Positions 37,001-49,000 of a stretch of 64,000 nucleotides of DNA are shown here, in pieces. Each line of letters opens with the position of its first letter. Position 1 is the first letter of the stretch. This DNA comes from Argentina anserina. Its lineage: Eukaryota > Streptophyta > Magnoliopsida > Rosales > Rosaceae. Location of the stretch: assembly GCF_933775445.1 (NCBI RefSeq), contig NC_065873.1:28644001-28708000 (forward strand), in the 5' to 3' direction. Made by a program: the position numbers and the translations under genes. The notes under the pieces are model-generated. The model was given only the letters and a program-made list of their open reading frames with translations, was not told where the DNA came from and ran no database searches.

Positions 37001-37152
37001 TCATTCATGGCCAAGGTGGATCTATGGACGAGCATTTGAGGAACAGCTCACAGCCTCCTAGTTCCAATGTTGGTGGCAAAAGGAAAGAACCAGAAAGTGG
37101 CTGGGAACCCTACCCTTTTAGTTACAGACATCAGCAACCCCCCTGGAGATAG
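34081..37152 (+). CDS. TFIIS N-terminal (LW) domain protein with repeated DLN motifs
   Basis: An intron-free frame of 1023 residues. The N-terminal 150 residues form a TFIIS N-terminal/LW domain, a helical bundle found in transcription elongation factors (TFIIS, Med26, IWS1); visible landmarks are RQWVAVTSTIAATENKDCLD, LFIQLDGLLFVDKWLKD and DSITALLRALEKLHID. The rest is long and disordered, with an acidic run at about 449-460 and a charged helix EVAREVAQEVEREVEKEV-like near 490-515. Five DLN motifs follow at D612, D699, D739, D786 and D954; the one at 786 reads DLNDRP and fits the DLNxxP form of the EAR repression motif. The C-terminus ends in a basic GGKRKEPESGW stretch. A nuclear role in elongation or co-repression is the natural inference. 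The family is known in plants but I do not assign a symbol. The BAH-containing SUO proteins share the LW domain and DLN motifs, but no BAH domain is present here. Confidence 0.85.
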   Translation: MTLEDFFTLTEMKDGLTAPSRVEELVTLMKSEKDSSVNNAGELTRQWVAVTSTIAATENKDCLDLFIQLDGLLFVDKWLKDVQNLVNDANESFVEDSITALLRALEKLHIDNKRSVSTGIWSTVERLLDHKSLKVQDIARLLFDSWKQDGNAVDHVENTEVLCGGGNPELPVQETKPSALNSTPSEVGSNIKNHLSCTAQDETLEGLQSESADVQTPTLSQQSPAQKFSENEDVKSDRSPEPLGSVILEAIQQSSIKDEPSACSLGADAIIGSTDFPVAKMSNPDDSKLNEMPSNEKQKHTVNSSPKNLGVTDISSVSGPLESGVCSDSPAATSPVFVDDSALQKSSDANEDGFCQKLDPLSGDGQDESCRPDPQIMMDDTMVVTDGTSAMMGDSLVVMDDTISVDHCNTAVQDSDCSNVPRESSSNGNLSRKVEDIEAPTRMDDSDAVDEDEDEEQDSDEGNELTIASAFPINIFEKRRADIDVEYGMVDALEVARQVAQEVEREVEKEVVDYGEPYCSSSSGKMSGGGLRQPGSPDSINEKQDPVTEVAPKHVPVEQVNSVEANPEKDVVVSKHQDMVREHSIHDMESSQVTEMAQEPEVNSEKGLCGFDLNEEVSSDEMDSVNPVSTQIPFSRPPPAADLPVAPLQFEGAIGLKDSLGNSAFRRASPRRFSDSEKNLSTGATTGSSKQRPDYMCLDLNVALGGDDLEKQIPLSSGLPSGESSGEVSQSRLGRPNLDLNRIDDDGDAPLNLRVEGQFLYNRNARRSPSPASSSSSMQPLMRNFDLNDRPFFLNDSSDQGHGKPSQSATAYRGQVDGSVISILGTRVEIKRNDVSQTLSLSNGKGIIETAGDPNLARAGSLLELGSGVSYTNSPIFGYNGLATGPPMSFSPTMYGPGGTIPYMMDSRGSHVVPQVMGSASVVPPPFPQSPFIVNMNAMQPGLNGAGPSRPSLDLNSGFMVESANRDTGLRHLFIHGQGGSMDEHLRNSSQPPSSNVGGKRKEPESGWEPYPFSYRHQQPPWR

Positions 37153-38396
37153 GAGTTCTTAAGCACTAACTGCATGCTGTCCTATCTTTGCAACAGTTTC
37201 ATAAATTCAACCAACTCCACTGAGACGCCCATCCCAAACATGATCCTGGGTAAGGAGAGTTCACTCGCTTTTATAGAACTGAATAAAGTTGGAGGTAATT
37301 ATCAATGTAACATGATTTATCATTAAGTGCTGCAGAAGAAAGTTAGGTTGTTTAATCTTTGTTTTTCTTTTTTCTTTTTCCTTTTCTTTTCTGTGTTACA
37401 TAAAGGCCTTTGCAAGATAGGAGATTTGGTACGTGTAGCTGTAATTTTCTCTGCCATGTATATCACAGAAATTATAGGAACAGGATTCTACATTATTTTA
37501 GTGGTGCTGACTGCTTTGATAAGTTAGTTTACCTGAAGTTAAAGAGAAAAATGAGTCTGCCAGTGATGATCTATGACATGAATTTATGAAGCATCATTTT
37601 CATTGGTTGGCCCAGTTTTACAATGTATTAGCATCAAGCTTTGATGTGAAAAGTGCCCCGCCTAGAGTTCTGAACTTCTGATTGCTTCTCTAAGTCTGGG
37701 TAGATTTTGGTTACCGCCAGGAAAAGGAAAAGCCAAAAAAAAAGGTACTTTTGTTGAAAATTAAATGGAGATCAGGGTCTAGAATAAAAAAATGTCGTTG
37801 AATTAACTCGTCATCACTGTTTAGATGGAAGTATAGTTTGAAATGAAAGAACAAAAATTGGTGTGCATGGTGTTGGACATAAGTCACAACCCTGACATTG
37901 CATAGTTAACATCATTCTGGTGCGCATGAAACCTTACAAGATAGGACACATGAATCTATGCAAGGTTTAAAAAGAAAATTAAAATTCATAGCACACATTT
38001 TTCACTCAAATCTATTCATTTTTCCTTTCCAAATATTAAAAATTTCACAAAAACCATACGAAAGCTTTCCAACAGCATGTGGTGAGGATGTAATTTTTTT
38101 TTGAAGGGATAAATGTAAGGGTAATGGAAACAATTGCAAGCAACATGCAATTGGAAAGCTTGTCATCAAGCTACCAGGGCTGTTGGGCCAAATGCCATAA
38201 GAGGATCAGAAAGTTGATAAATGGGCTTAAATGTTGCCCAATCTCAAGGCACCGTCTTTATATTGGTCCAAAACAAAATATTGGAAAAGATGAAAACATT
38301 ACACAGGATAATCAAAATGTCAAAAAAAGCTACATAATAAAAATTACATTGATGGAACAAACCATACAAACCATTCCACCAGTGATGTGGATGCAG
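37153..38396. other. Convergent 3' intergenic region
   Basis: It lies between the stop codons of the TFIIS-domain gene and RH28, which face each other. T-rich runs near 37340-37400 suggest the 3' untranslated region of the first. No gene is supported. Confidence 0.5.
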
Positions 38397-41300
38397 CTAT
38401 CTTCGTTTGTATCTGAAAAACAAAAAATAAGAATCAAAACAGAGAAACTTCAATACCGAATACATGCATACACGGACTATGAATGCAACCGGAAAAATAC
38501 ACCAATTCTAAGAACTCTTGATGCAACTCTTCTCCTATGGAAAGTTTGATTATACACACTTCAGTGCAACTAATTGATGATCAGACATTTAAGTGCATAT
38601 GCTAAGTGGAGTAAGAATGATACAATCATATGCTAAAAGCAACTAATGAGTTCCATATAATGCATTTTGATGAAAACAAGGACCGGATATGTTTGTAAAT
38701 AATTATAAGATAAAGTTCTTATACCTTGATTTGCTTTTAAAAGAATTTTTGGACTTTTTCTTTCCTATGCCACCAGTTTTTCGGTTCTGTTTCCCTAGGC
38801 TCATATCACTCTGGAACAGATCCTGCATCTCATCTGTCCTTGACTGGGTCTTTTGCGGAAGACGATTAGATTTTTTATTGTCCTTCTTGACAATCTTGCC
38901 GGTATCCATTGCCTTATTTACTGCCTTCACCGCTTTGGCCCTACGGTAACCCAAGTCAACAAGTTTCACTCCTGTTTTCTCCTTGGTTGCTCCATTACCC
39001 TGCAATTTTACATACAGATTAATGTGTAGTACTACACAAAGTATATCTGATCACAACGTCCTTTTCTCTTTTTTGTTCTGATTATATATAAACTTCGAGA
39101 GAGAGAGAGAGAAAGAAACAGACACATGCAGGTAGCCTAGTAGGAAGACTTTTACAGGAGAGATAATTACTGATGAATCTCAACCAAAAGTCAAAGATAA
39201 ATGGCCAATTATACCAAAATGAATAACTCAACTGCTCGGCTGATTCACTTTTACTGATGCCATAAATAAGATGAAACAAAGGACTGCTATAATACCACTC
39301 ATTTTTCCATAAAGGTGGATCAAACGCAAGATTGCAAGAATCAATTTTGACATCAGTGAGAAAAGCAACTAACATACTTGACAATATATATTCATGAAAG
39401 ATAGAGAGAGGCATACTTCTGACTTCCGATTTTCTTTTTCATCCTCCAACATTTCTCTAGCTGCTTCCAAATTTCGGCGCTTCTTACGAGGCAAATTTCT
39501 CTGCTCCAGATTCATTATATTATTTGCATATCCCAAAAATAATAAATAAATTGAATAACACAATGCATCCTTCAGATGCGATATTACCTCACGCTCTCGT
39601 TTCCTCTTTTCTTTCATTTTCAGGTCTTCAGCTTGTTCGGCACTGATCACCTCATGTCCAGAATGTTTACCTCTTTCACCAGATGCCTAACAGTTGTTGT
39701 CATGAGTCATTGCTCCAGAGTACAAAAATAATATAATATAGGACAAAAAACAAGTAGGTCATGGAAGAAATTAAGACTCTAGGTTAAGGATCTATGAAAA
39801 ATAACCTTCTATCCAAGCATATACCAGGTACTTTGTCCCAAAATTAACAATACAGATTCTTCTTTTTACCTTAGATGCCTTCACTACCTCCTTCTTCTCC
39901 TTCTCAGTCACAATCCAGGTCCTTTTAGGGCGCGAATAAATTTCATCTCTGTGTGCGATCAAATTCTCTACCTGTAGTAAAGAACACGAACAAAATATTA
40001 ATGTTGGTAATTATGAAATAAATAAATATATTGAAGCTGTCTGATTGTAGGTTATGCTCTCAAAATGCCAAACATTGAATAGCTATGGGATAGAGTTTTG
40101 CTAAAATACCTTTGTTGCTTCCATTTCAGCTCTTCTTAGTGCTGTCTCTTCGCTGCACACACATATTTAATCTATAAAAGTTTTACAAGGAAAATGCAAT
40201 AAATAAACATTTACGTGAAAAAGTACAAACCTCTCTTCTCGAAGAATTGTGTCCACTTGATCTTCCATTTGCTCAATTATCTGAGACCATTTAGTAATTG
40301 ACTGCTCGGCAACGATTCGACTCCTGAGCTTTGAACCAGCTCTTTTTGCCTATTAATATATTCACCCAGCAACAGATGGATTATAACACATTCATTATAA
40401 AAGATGCAAACATTATATACAAAAATCATCAACTCTAAGAACAAACTGCTGTTGGATGAGCTAGAACACTTGACCACAGAGTGGTAGAACAAAGAGTAGC
40501 ATGAGACGATAAAGAGCACTCTAATACTCACAATAGCTTTTAACAGTGATCGGTCAGTATCCGTCACCAAAGTAACAGCACATCCTACTTTTCCAGCTCT
40601 TGCTGTACGACCCACTCTATGAACATAGCTGAAAAGGAAGAAAATGGAAGAAACAGATGAGAGAAATTTACATATTCAACCATATATGCAAAAACAATGA
40701 AATTAGGAACACTATGGGTGAATTCCAAAGGAAAGACTGGGTGGATGGACAAACATATCATAGCAATAAGAAATGAAGTTATTACCTTGTAAGATCACGT
40801 GGACAAGCATAATTTATAACTGTTTCAACACCAATTATGTCCAGACCCTACAGAAAAACAACCATACTTTAACGCCATATAGCAACATATTACAGAAACA
40901 TAATAAAGAAAAGTAAGGCACACCAGGAAAAACATAAACACAAATAGGTTCTTACACGAGCAGCGACATCTGTTGCAATCAAAAAGTCAACCTTTTCCCT
41001 CCTGAAAAGTTCCAGTGCCTAAAAAACCAATAAAGATAAGTAGGTATTAGGTAATCATAGAAATACATAGAGATATAACCTCAACAATCAATAATAATCA
41101 TCCAACACATAGTGCCCTTCTTTATACAGAGTACATATATATGAGAAAACTTCACTGACCAGTAATATATATATATAACAAACTGTTCATGTAAGAACAC
41201 AAAATACTCACATCTAGGCGCTGGACTTGAGTAAGATTTCCATGAAGCTCAGCGGCTTTCAAGCCAGCTAACCCGAATAAGATCTTCAACCTATGTGCAG

Positions 41301-43936
41301 CTTGTTTTGTGCCACTGCAAAAGAAAGCGAAAAATGAGCAGAGGGCTAACAACTATCGATCGGTCTTACACTAATGTCACCTTATGAGAGAGAAAAATGT
41401 TAACAAAAATAGTACAAACCTAAATATGATCACTCTTTGTTTAAATGTCTTTGTGCACAGTGCAAGTAGAACTGCTTCCTGGTTCAGTTCACGCATACGT
41501 CGTATCCGAACCACCCTAGTTAATAGACAAACAGAAAATTTTAGTTTCATGAATGATTTGTAACTATTATTGATGAACACATTGAAATTATGAGTATAAC
41601 TTAATGGCTATAAAAGTTGATTATTACTCCTCTGTTAGAGTCACTGGCCGTTTCGCAGAAGGGTCAGCTGAAAGGCGTAGTGGTTTGGTGAGAGAAAGCT
41701 TGACAAGTTCATCAACTTCTTCGGTCATCGTAGCTGAAAATAGCATGGTTTGTCTCCTTTTGGGGCATACTCGAAGCTGCACAATGAGAAATTGAGGAAA
41801 GAAAATTTTCAAGACAAAAAAAAGCATCTTTGTACACTTCAAGAAATCATAAATATCTCAGTTGTTGGGAAAGGGCCAGAACACACCAATTCACGAATTT
41901 CAGCACTAAACCCAACTTCCAGCAGGCGATCTGCCTCATCAAGAATTAGAACAGCAAGATCATCCAAATCCACAGACATTGAATTTCGTAAATGATCAAC
42001 AATACGACCAGGGGTAGCCACAACAATATCCGGCATTGATCTCAAGGCTGCCTCTTGCACCTGACAAAATAGCAACGCCTTAAATTTTCTTGCAAAACAA
42101 TGCTAAAAGGTAATAAAAGTAAGCATTTCGTAATGAGACACATGAAAGACAGATAAGAATTAAACTGCTAGTTAATCTGTGATATTGTCCCTTTTTGTGG
42201 TGGCATGATATATGCTCTCACTACATTATTGACACATAATTAGGACTATAGGGATTAAAGTCATTAAACCAATGTACTTGATCATTGAATAAATACTGTT
42301 TCCCTTAGGAATAGCAGTTCTCCATTTTCTGTCCAACCAAGCACCAGGTGATAATTCATGACACAGATAAAATGGAAATGGGACCTAGGGTTGAAAACAA
42401 ATATAATCATGTGACCCTGCAAAGATATGATCTCAAGGAGGAAGGGACAAAAAAGGAAAGGAAAGTTACTTTTGGATTATATATAAAAAGTTTAAGACCA
42501 AGCATACAATCCCACCTGAAACCAAAATATGATATTTAAGCCTCTAAGAAATAAAAGTAAATCAAACCTTCAGTGAAAGGCCTCCAACAACCAGGCAACA
42601 TCTGATGTCAGTGAATTGAGCAAGTTTCTCAATCATACTATGAACCCTGAAAAAAATGTGAAAATTAAAACCAACCAAAGCAAAGAGAAAAAGAGGGACA
42701 AAGTTTGAACTGCAGAAACTTGTTTAAACTGTTTATTAAAGAGCATCAATTTGTTTGATAAACTGGCATGTCATTGAAAAAAGAACAGTTTTACAATCTT
42801 AGACCCAAAATCACAATAACACTAGCAAGCATTGTGGGCCAGATCAGTATCAGCACAAACAAAGAAATGTACAATCAAGTTCTATACCATTGAGGTAGAT
42901 TCGATTTAAGGTTTAATTAAAGTTTTAAGAATAATGATACACCAAACTATGTGCATATGAAATGGAAATATTCCAATAACAGAACTGTACGGATATTAGA
43001 ACTCACTGTACTGCCAGTTCTCTGGCTGGCGTCAGAATAAGGACCCTTATGGCAGGCACACGCTTCGGACGAAACAATAATCTCTCCAGCGTAGGTAATG
43101 CAAAAGCAGCCGTCTATACAAAACAATAACAACATAAGTTGAAATACAAACATCAACAACGACAATCGTCATCTAACTCCTCGAATCAGCAATGTACCTT
43201 CCCGGAACCAGTAATGGCACTGCCGCATAAATCACGCCCCGACAAGGCCAGTGGAATGCACGCAGCCTGCATTTAAAAATCCCTAACAATTCAACAAAAC
43301 CACAAATAGGAACAAAAACAAAAGAAATGAAACTGGTTGATGTAAATTTTCGGAAACCTGAATCGGCGTGGGCTTAGCATAGCCCAGTTTCTCGCAAGCC
43401 CGAAGCAGAGGCCTGGACAAATTGAGCTCCATGAACGAATTGGCATGAAACGACGTGCCGTCCGACGAAGCAAAGAACGGCTTGTTCTCAACGGCGTTTG
43501 AACCGCCGTCGTCTTCCTCATCTTCCGGTTTATAATCTTCCTAAACAATCAGTACAACAAACGACATTAAATTATTGAGCTGAATTGAACTGATGGAGTG
43601 GTTAGGGTTTAGGTGTTTTACTTGTTTATCGGATTCGGATCCGGAGCTAGAGGCGTCGTCCGGGTCGGGGAGAGGGACGGCGAGCTGCTGGCGGGCTTTG
43701 GTGATTTTGTCGTCGACGGAGGTGGTGTTCCGGTGGGCGTGTTCTTTGGCGACGGTTTCGGAGTAGGAGCCGAAGTCCCATGGGGATTGTTGAGGAGGAC
43801 GCGAGGGTTTTACAGAAGCTTCTTCTTGTTCTTGTTGTTCGTCGTCGTCTTCTTCTTCTCCGGCGTCGGAGTAACCTTGCTCATCTGGTTCGGAGTACTC
43901 TTCATCGCTCGGAGGTTCGAAGAAGGACGGTGCCAT
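38397..43936 (-). CDS. RH28: DEAD-box RNA helicase RH28 (Drs1/DDX27 type)
   Basis: The Drs1 family acts in the nucleolus in assembly of the large ribosomal subunit. Nineteen exons join in frame: 43622-43936, 43358-43540, 43198-43266, 43007-43113, 42568-42646, 41887-42060, 41628-41776, 41420-41515, 41212-41314, 40956-41018, 40786-40847, 40532-40628, 40231-40349, 40110-40152, 39870-39971, 39588-39686, 39417-39500, 38725-38999, 38397-38412. The product is 744 residues. After an acidic N-terminus come motif Q (PTPIQ), motif I AITGSGKT (183-190, split by an intron), TPGR (267-270), DEAD (292-295), SAT (323-325) and HRVGRTAR (470-477). The C-terminal 200 residues are Lys/Arg-rich and end YKRR from a 16-base last exon. 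Motif Ia reads PARELA rather than PTRELA (Ala219). The match to Arabidopsis RH28 is strong along the whole length, from memory. Confidence 0.95.
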
Positions 43937-44933
43937 TGAAATGGTGGAGGTCTCGAGCGCTCGAGAGTTAAGAGTTGGAAGAGGTTTTAGTCGATTTTGG
44001 ATGGAGTCGATTAGGGTTTAGAGAGAATGGTCGTGGGCTAGACGCTATACGGCATGTCGTATACCCACGGACGACCCCAATAAAGAGCTAATGGGCCTAA
44101 AAGATGAGACGAAAAGAATTCTGACAGGCCCAACTATTCTTCTCCACACTTTACAGTGTGATCTTCTAGTGTATGATAAGGCTGAGAATAAGGTAGTCGG
44201 TTGGTTTAAAGCCAGCCTGTTGGTTCCTGTGTTTGACTGCAGAAGAATCAAAATGCGGAAAGATGAAGCCTTTTCCGTTAATCATCAATCAGAAGTATAG
44301 AACAGTTACATTATTGACATGAAGGTTGAGGCAGCTTTGCATTCTATGATTTAAGGTCGACTATTCATCATGCACATTCCACATGCCATTGCACCTACGA
44401 AGAATTCTGGACAGAAAAAGAAACGCACTTCCTAAAACAAATGAGGACTTCCTAATCCCATGAGCATGCAAACACTTGGCTTGAAACGCATGTTAAAAGA
44501 TGATGCCATTGATTTTGGAAACAGATAATGTTGCCGGAAGTTCTCACTCGAATTAGATTTCAGAAAGAAATGGAGTCTAAAAAACCAGCAGAAATAAAAC
44601 AACAACAATACTCATGCTAGTTTTATCAGTCAGCGAACTTTTTGTGTTTCATGACTTTTCCCCTATCAGATAAGAAATGTAGATGAATCACAGTAAGACA
44701 TCCACGGTTTCAGGGAGAGATAAGTAGATGACACCACCAATTCGTACAGCACTGAACTGACTTGGTGAGACTTACGACAACCAACAGCTAGCTAAACTCT
44801 TAATGATAAAATCTTCCATTACTATAGAGGATTCATGAACAGAGCAAACAATGGCTTAGCCATGTGAAGCAGAAAGCAGCTACTGTGAACATCAAGGTTT
44901 AAATGGGCTAACAACAAACTTAATGCATTATAC
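43937..44933. other. RH28 promoter side and spacer
   Basis: The first 100 bases past the RH28 start codon are its leader; the rest has no supported gene or repeat. Confidence 0.4.
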
Positions 44934-45467
44934 TAGAATCTCGTAAATTAATACTTGATAAATTAATAATTTCATTAAAATAATATATTTTTTACCTGTT
45001 CCGAGAATAAATTAATATTAGACTAAATTTGTAAGATAATAGAAATGTGAGAATTCATATAAATCATATCGAATATATAAATTAATAATAACATAATTTT
45101 TATAATAATTTTTACACTTATGAGAATTTTATTGCAAAATTTGGTTGATTGAATCATCATCAAATAATATAATCACTTTGGGATTGCTAAATAACAGACG
45201 AAATAAATATATAAAGCAATGGAACCATCATAATATTTTTATAGTATTTTTGAACTACTACAAAAGGAATGGTGGTTATTGGATCATTTACAGTTACCAA
45301 CCTGAGTCTCATAGACCCTATCATTTATATTCTACATCAGATAATATAATATTTTAAACAAAGGTATTCGTGATAAATTCAACAATGTGGTGTATGAACA
45401 AAAAATAAAAAAAAATTCTTTGAAAAAGTAATATAAAATATTGATTATAACTTGATAAAATAATAAG

Positions 45468-45651
45468 TGTTCCGGGAGAATTACTATTCTACCCTTGTGT
45501 GTGTCTTAGCCTAATAGGTTTCCTGTTAGGAGATAGATTAGCATCTCCGTAATAGATTAGGACTCCGAATCCTACGGGATTGTGGTTTTGTAATGCCTAT
45601 ATATAGACCCCCATATCATTCAATAATACACAATTATTTCATCCTCAAACA
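45468..45651 (+). repeat. 5' LTR of the Copia-type element
   Basis: 184 bases, TG...CA ends. It differs from the 3' LTR at four positions by my hand alignment, with no gaps. Confidence 0.92.
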
Positions 45652-45664
45652 CGTTATCAGCACG
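45652..45664 (+). other. Candidate primer-binding site
   Basis: CGTTATCAGCACG directly follows the 5' LTR. It is not the usual TGGTATCAGAGC complement of the 3' end of initiator Met tRNA, but shares the TATCAG core and a GTTAT...CAGCACG pattern that recalls the complement of the internal, 5'-half region of that tRNA. The exact primer is unproven. Confidence 0.45.
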
Positions 45665-45854
45665 TTGCTCTAAAACCCTGAACTTTTAGAGCCCTATTTC
45701 TTTTTCTCTCTCTCTCTCCTCCGCCGGCCGCCGTCGATTCCAAGCTCCGGCATCTCCTCGCCGGCGCACCTCCTGCAGCCGCCGCATCGCAGCCCTGCCC
45801 TGCAGCCCCGCTGCTTCTGCACGCAGCCCCGCTGCCTTTGCAACACCTCTGCAT

Positions 45855-46030
45855 GCTGCCCCTGCAGCCCCACGCGCAGCCCCTGCACGCTGCCACCGCA
45901 GCCCTGCCCTGCAGCCCCTGCGACCCCCCCTGCTGCCCCTGCAGCCCCGCGCGCAGCCCCTGCACGCTGCCACCGCAACCCTGCCCTGCAGCCCCTGCGA
46001 CCCCCCCCCTGCTGCCCCTGCACGCAGCCT
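45855..46030 (+). repeat. GC-rich tandem repeat, unit about 77 bp
   Basis: Two full units starting GCTGCCCCTGCAGCCCC at 45855 and 45932, and a partial third from 46011. The block is built from CCTGCAG/GCAGCCC phrases and extends as looser GC-rich sequence back to about 45770. It lies 200 bases inside the retroelement where the leader or gag start would be. Long frames on both strands here are by-products of the repeat composition. Confidence 0.85.
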
Positions 46031-49000
46031 CCGTAGCCCCGCAGGGTATCCTCCGCATTCGCTCCGTAAAAACATCTTTTTGCCCCGAAAAACCCCGCAT
46101 CAGAGGATTCAAAATTGCTCCTCCCGCATATATACGCAATGAACGCGAACTGCACAAGCAAACTCTTCGCTCAAGAGACGCTACTCCCGTCTTCTCTACC
46201 CTTTTGGGCCTTTAAACTATTTCTCTTTTTTTTCCTTTTTCTTTTCCTATTGCTTATTAAATCGTTTATTTGCAAGTTTTCGTTTTCTAAATATGTTTCA
46301 CGTGCTTGCATAGGAAAAGTGATCACTCGTCGTACTATGGTGATGACATTCATGCCGAGATGGACGATACTTTTGTCATCTACATACGATTCCGATCGTA
46401 TCCTCCCAAGATTTTTATGTCATCGGATGAAGATCGAAAAGGAATTCAACAAGCAACTTCATGCATGACGATCGATTTGCAGAGCAATTTACTTATATGC
46501 GGTCTATTTGGCAGACCAACAAGTATGTTTTTCTTAAAGTTGCTGCTTTTGAAGAGATATATATAAATTATCGGGCGCTATTAGCCTTTTTCATGTCTTC
46601 TTTTCCGGCCTTTCTTATAACGCCGATGAGACCAAAGAGGGATATGATTCCCCTCTTGGTCGACGTTTTTCGTGTGACAGTCCTGGGGGAGTCACGTTAT
46701 TATTTAAAAAGGAAGATATCGATTTCGTGTGGTTGCCTGAGTGCACCGCTGTTTTGGGTGCGATCATGAGAATCGCCGATATGCATCGATTATTTTGTGA
46801 CCATATACATCACAACCCTTCTAATTCCGGTTACATACTTGAATAGTTTTGATTATTCGAAACCTGTACAACTCTCGTTTCTTATGGATGCGTCGCCATC
46901 GCGACTGTTATTTGAATGTTTGAGTTTCTTAAACTCATGTCTATAAACGATAATCTCAAGGTCTACGTACTCATTTATTTGAGTTAATTCATTACTCTGA
47001 TGCAGCACTATTTGCTGACAAAAAGATCCTAAAAATAACGAATTCTATGGGACACACTTAAAAGTGATTTAATGAACGTCTATGACGACGTATTACCAGA
47101 ATTGACCTTGAAACATGCTCCACATCCGAGAAACACATGTCATTTATTGGCACTTGTATCTATTTCTTGAGGGAATTTTGGAGATGGAAAAGTAACATTC
47201 TTCCATTCTCAAGTAAGCAAACATTTTGAGCCTCAGGCTAAGGCTCCGCCCGATCCGATATGCAAGATTTTGTTGTTACAGACTTTTGATTAGTCAATCT
47301 ATTTTGACTATGTTTTCTGCTTACTATTTTTCAAGAATGACGTTAGCATTGCCATGTTTCTTGTTCGACTTTAGCTTAAGTCGTCTATTGGAATTAGAAG
47401 TTTGGTTGTGTTGTATTAAATATTGGCATATTCTATAAAATTTCTCATCTTTCTTGGACTCGTGAGAATTTTATTTGCCTTGGCTTAGCATGCATGGTCA
47501 ACGTTTGCAACTCACGTGGTTTTTAAATTGGCCGCTTTTGGGTTACATGGGACCCCAATAACACTACATTGTGATTTTGGACTTTGAAATTTGGAAAACG
47601 GACCTCGGAACGTCAAAATTGACGTCGTTTTTCCCGGTTACTGTTCCGGCGTTTCCGGAACGTTTTTTGACGTTTTACCGGCGTATTCGCCGCTTTCCGG
47701 CCATATTCCGGCGTTTCCGGCACCGCCATCCGGTTTAGGACGGCGTTCCCAGTCCGACCTGAAGTTATGGCCTCCATACCGGCCGGATTTCCGGCAATCG
47801 GTGCCGCCGGCTTCCGATGAGTTTTTCCGATGTTTTTTTTTTCGTCGTTTCTCGTCATTTTTCCGGCATATCTCAGCAGTTCTTGCTGCCATGTTTTCCT
47901 AGTCCACAATTCACCCGGTTTTGAGTTAATTTGACATGGTTTTCCGGTTAATTTTCCGGTTTTCTCCAAGTCGTTTCATAGCTCAAATGATTTTATTATT
48001 ATTGGTGACCACCCGCACCAATTAGATGGTTTTTACCACCCAAATTGTTTGGTATTCAACTGCTCAAATACCATGTTTTTCCAACGCTTGAGTTGAAGAA
48101 TGTAGTTCTATTGCCATGTGATACATTCGATGAGATTGTCATTTGTTTCAATCCCCTCTCTTACAATATCCTATGGCGTATTGTGTAGAGAAGTTCACCG
48201 CGTCGTTGACTCTCTTAATCTTCATTTTGAGAATGTTCCGCCGTGAAATTGAGTGTCTTGCCAATTGCGTAACCACCCACACTGTCCTACGGCGCAGGTA
48301 GTTGTTTTACGGATCTCGTGCGGAGATTGTGTTCTATATCTTCGTGCCTTGCTAAGTTTTGAAGGCCATACATGCCAATGATGGATTTTCATCTTGATAT
48401 TTGTGTTAAGAATGTAGAGGAATAAATCTGTCAGATTTCATTAACAGTATCTTTTTCAAGCTTCGACAGTAGCTTTGTTAGCCTGCAGACATCGTTTTGC
48501 TTGCCTGCAGCAGTAGCTTTATGTAACTCAAGATTCTTTGAATCATGGGTTCGGTTTTACTGTCTTCTCGGTTTTGACATGATCGTTTTTTGAACAAGAT
48601 ATGATGATTCGAGTTCTTTGAAATTCACATGATCATCTATTTTTCATGTTCACGAAGCGATTGGAGGACCACCTCACCCATGCTCCACATGGTGAGGCCG
48701 AGCCTATCCGTGCCAAGCACGGTGAGGCCGAGCCTGCCTATTTAGGCGGCTCCATGGCATTAAGGCCGTCGGTGGCGGCATCCCCTCCTTCACATGAGCT
48801 TTGGGATGCCTCCCGTGTTTTCTAATGCGTCCATGGTAATCTCTGATGCTCATCGCTCATTTTGCAAAGCTTGTTCTTTTGCTAGATTTCGAGGAAGTCC
48901 TTATTTGCTAAGGCTCCAACCGAGAACATTCCATTCTTACGAAGTATTTAAGGTGACATTAGTGGACCTTATCCAACCGAATGCGGACACTTTTCGGTAT

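Noticed and set aside
45657..46215. Several long overlapping frames (Ala/Gly/Arg-rich on minus, Pro/Cys-rich on plus) in the same place
   Set aside because: They coincide with the GC-rich tandem repeat in the LTR element, where stop codons are rare on every strand. No domain or start context supports any of them.
47591..47969. Open frames on both strands in a CCGG-rich stretch
   Set aside because: They lie inside the decayed retroelement in a low-complexity TTTCCGGC-rich block and have no recognisable domain.
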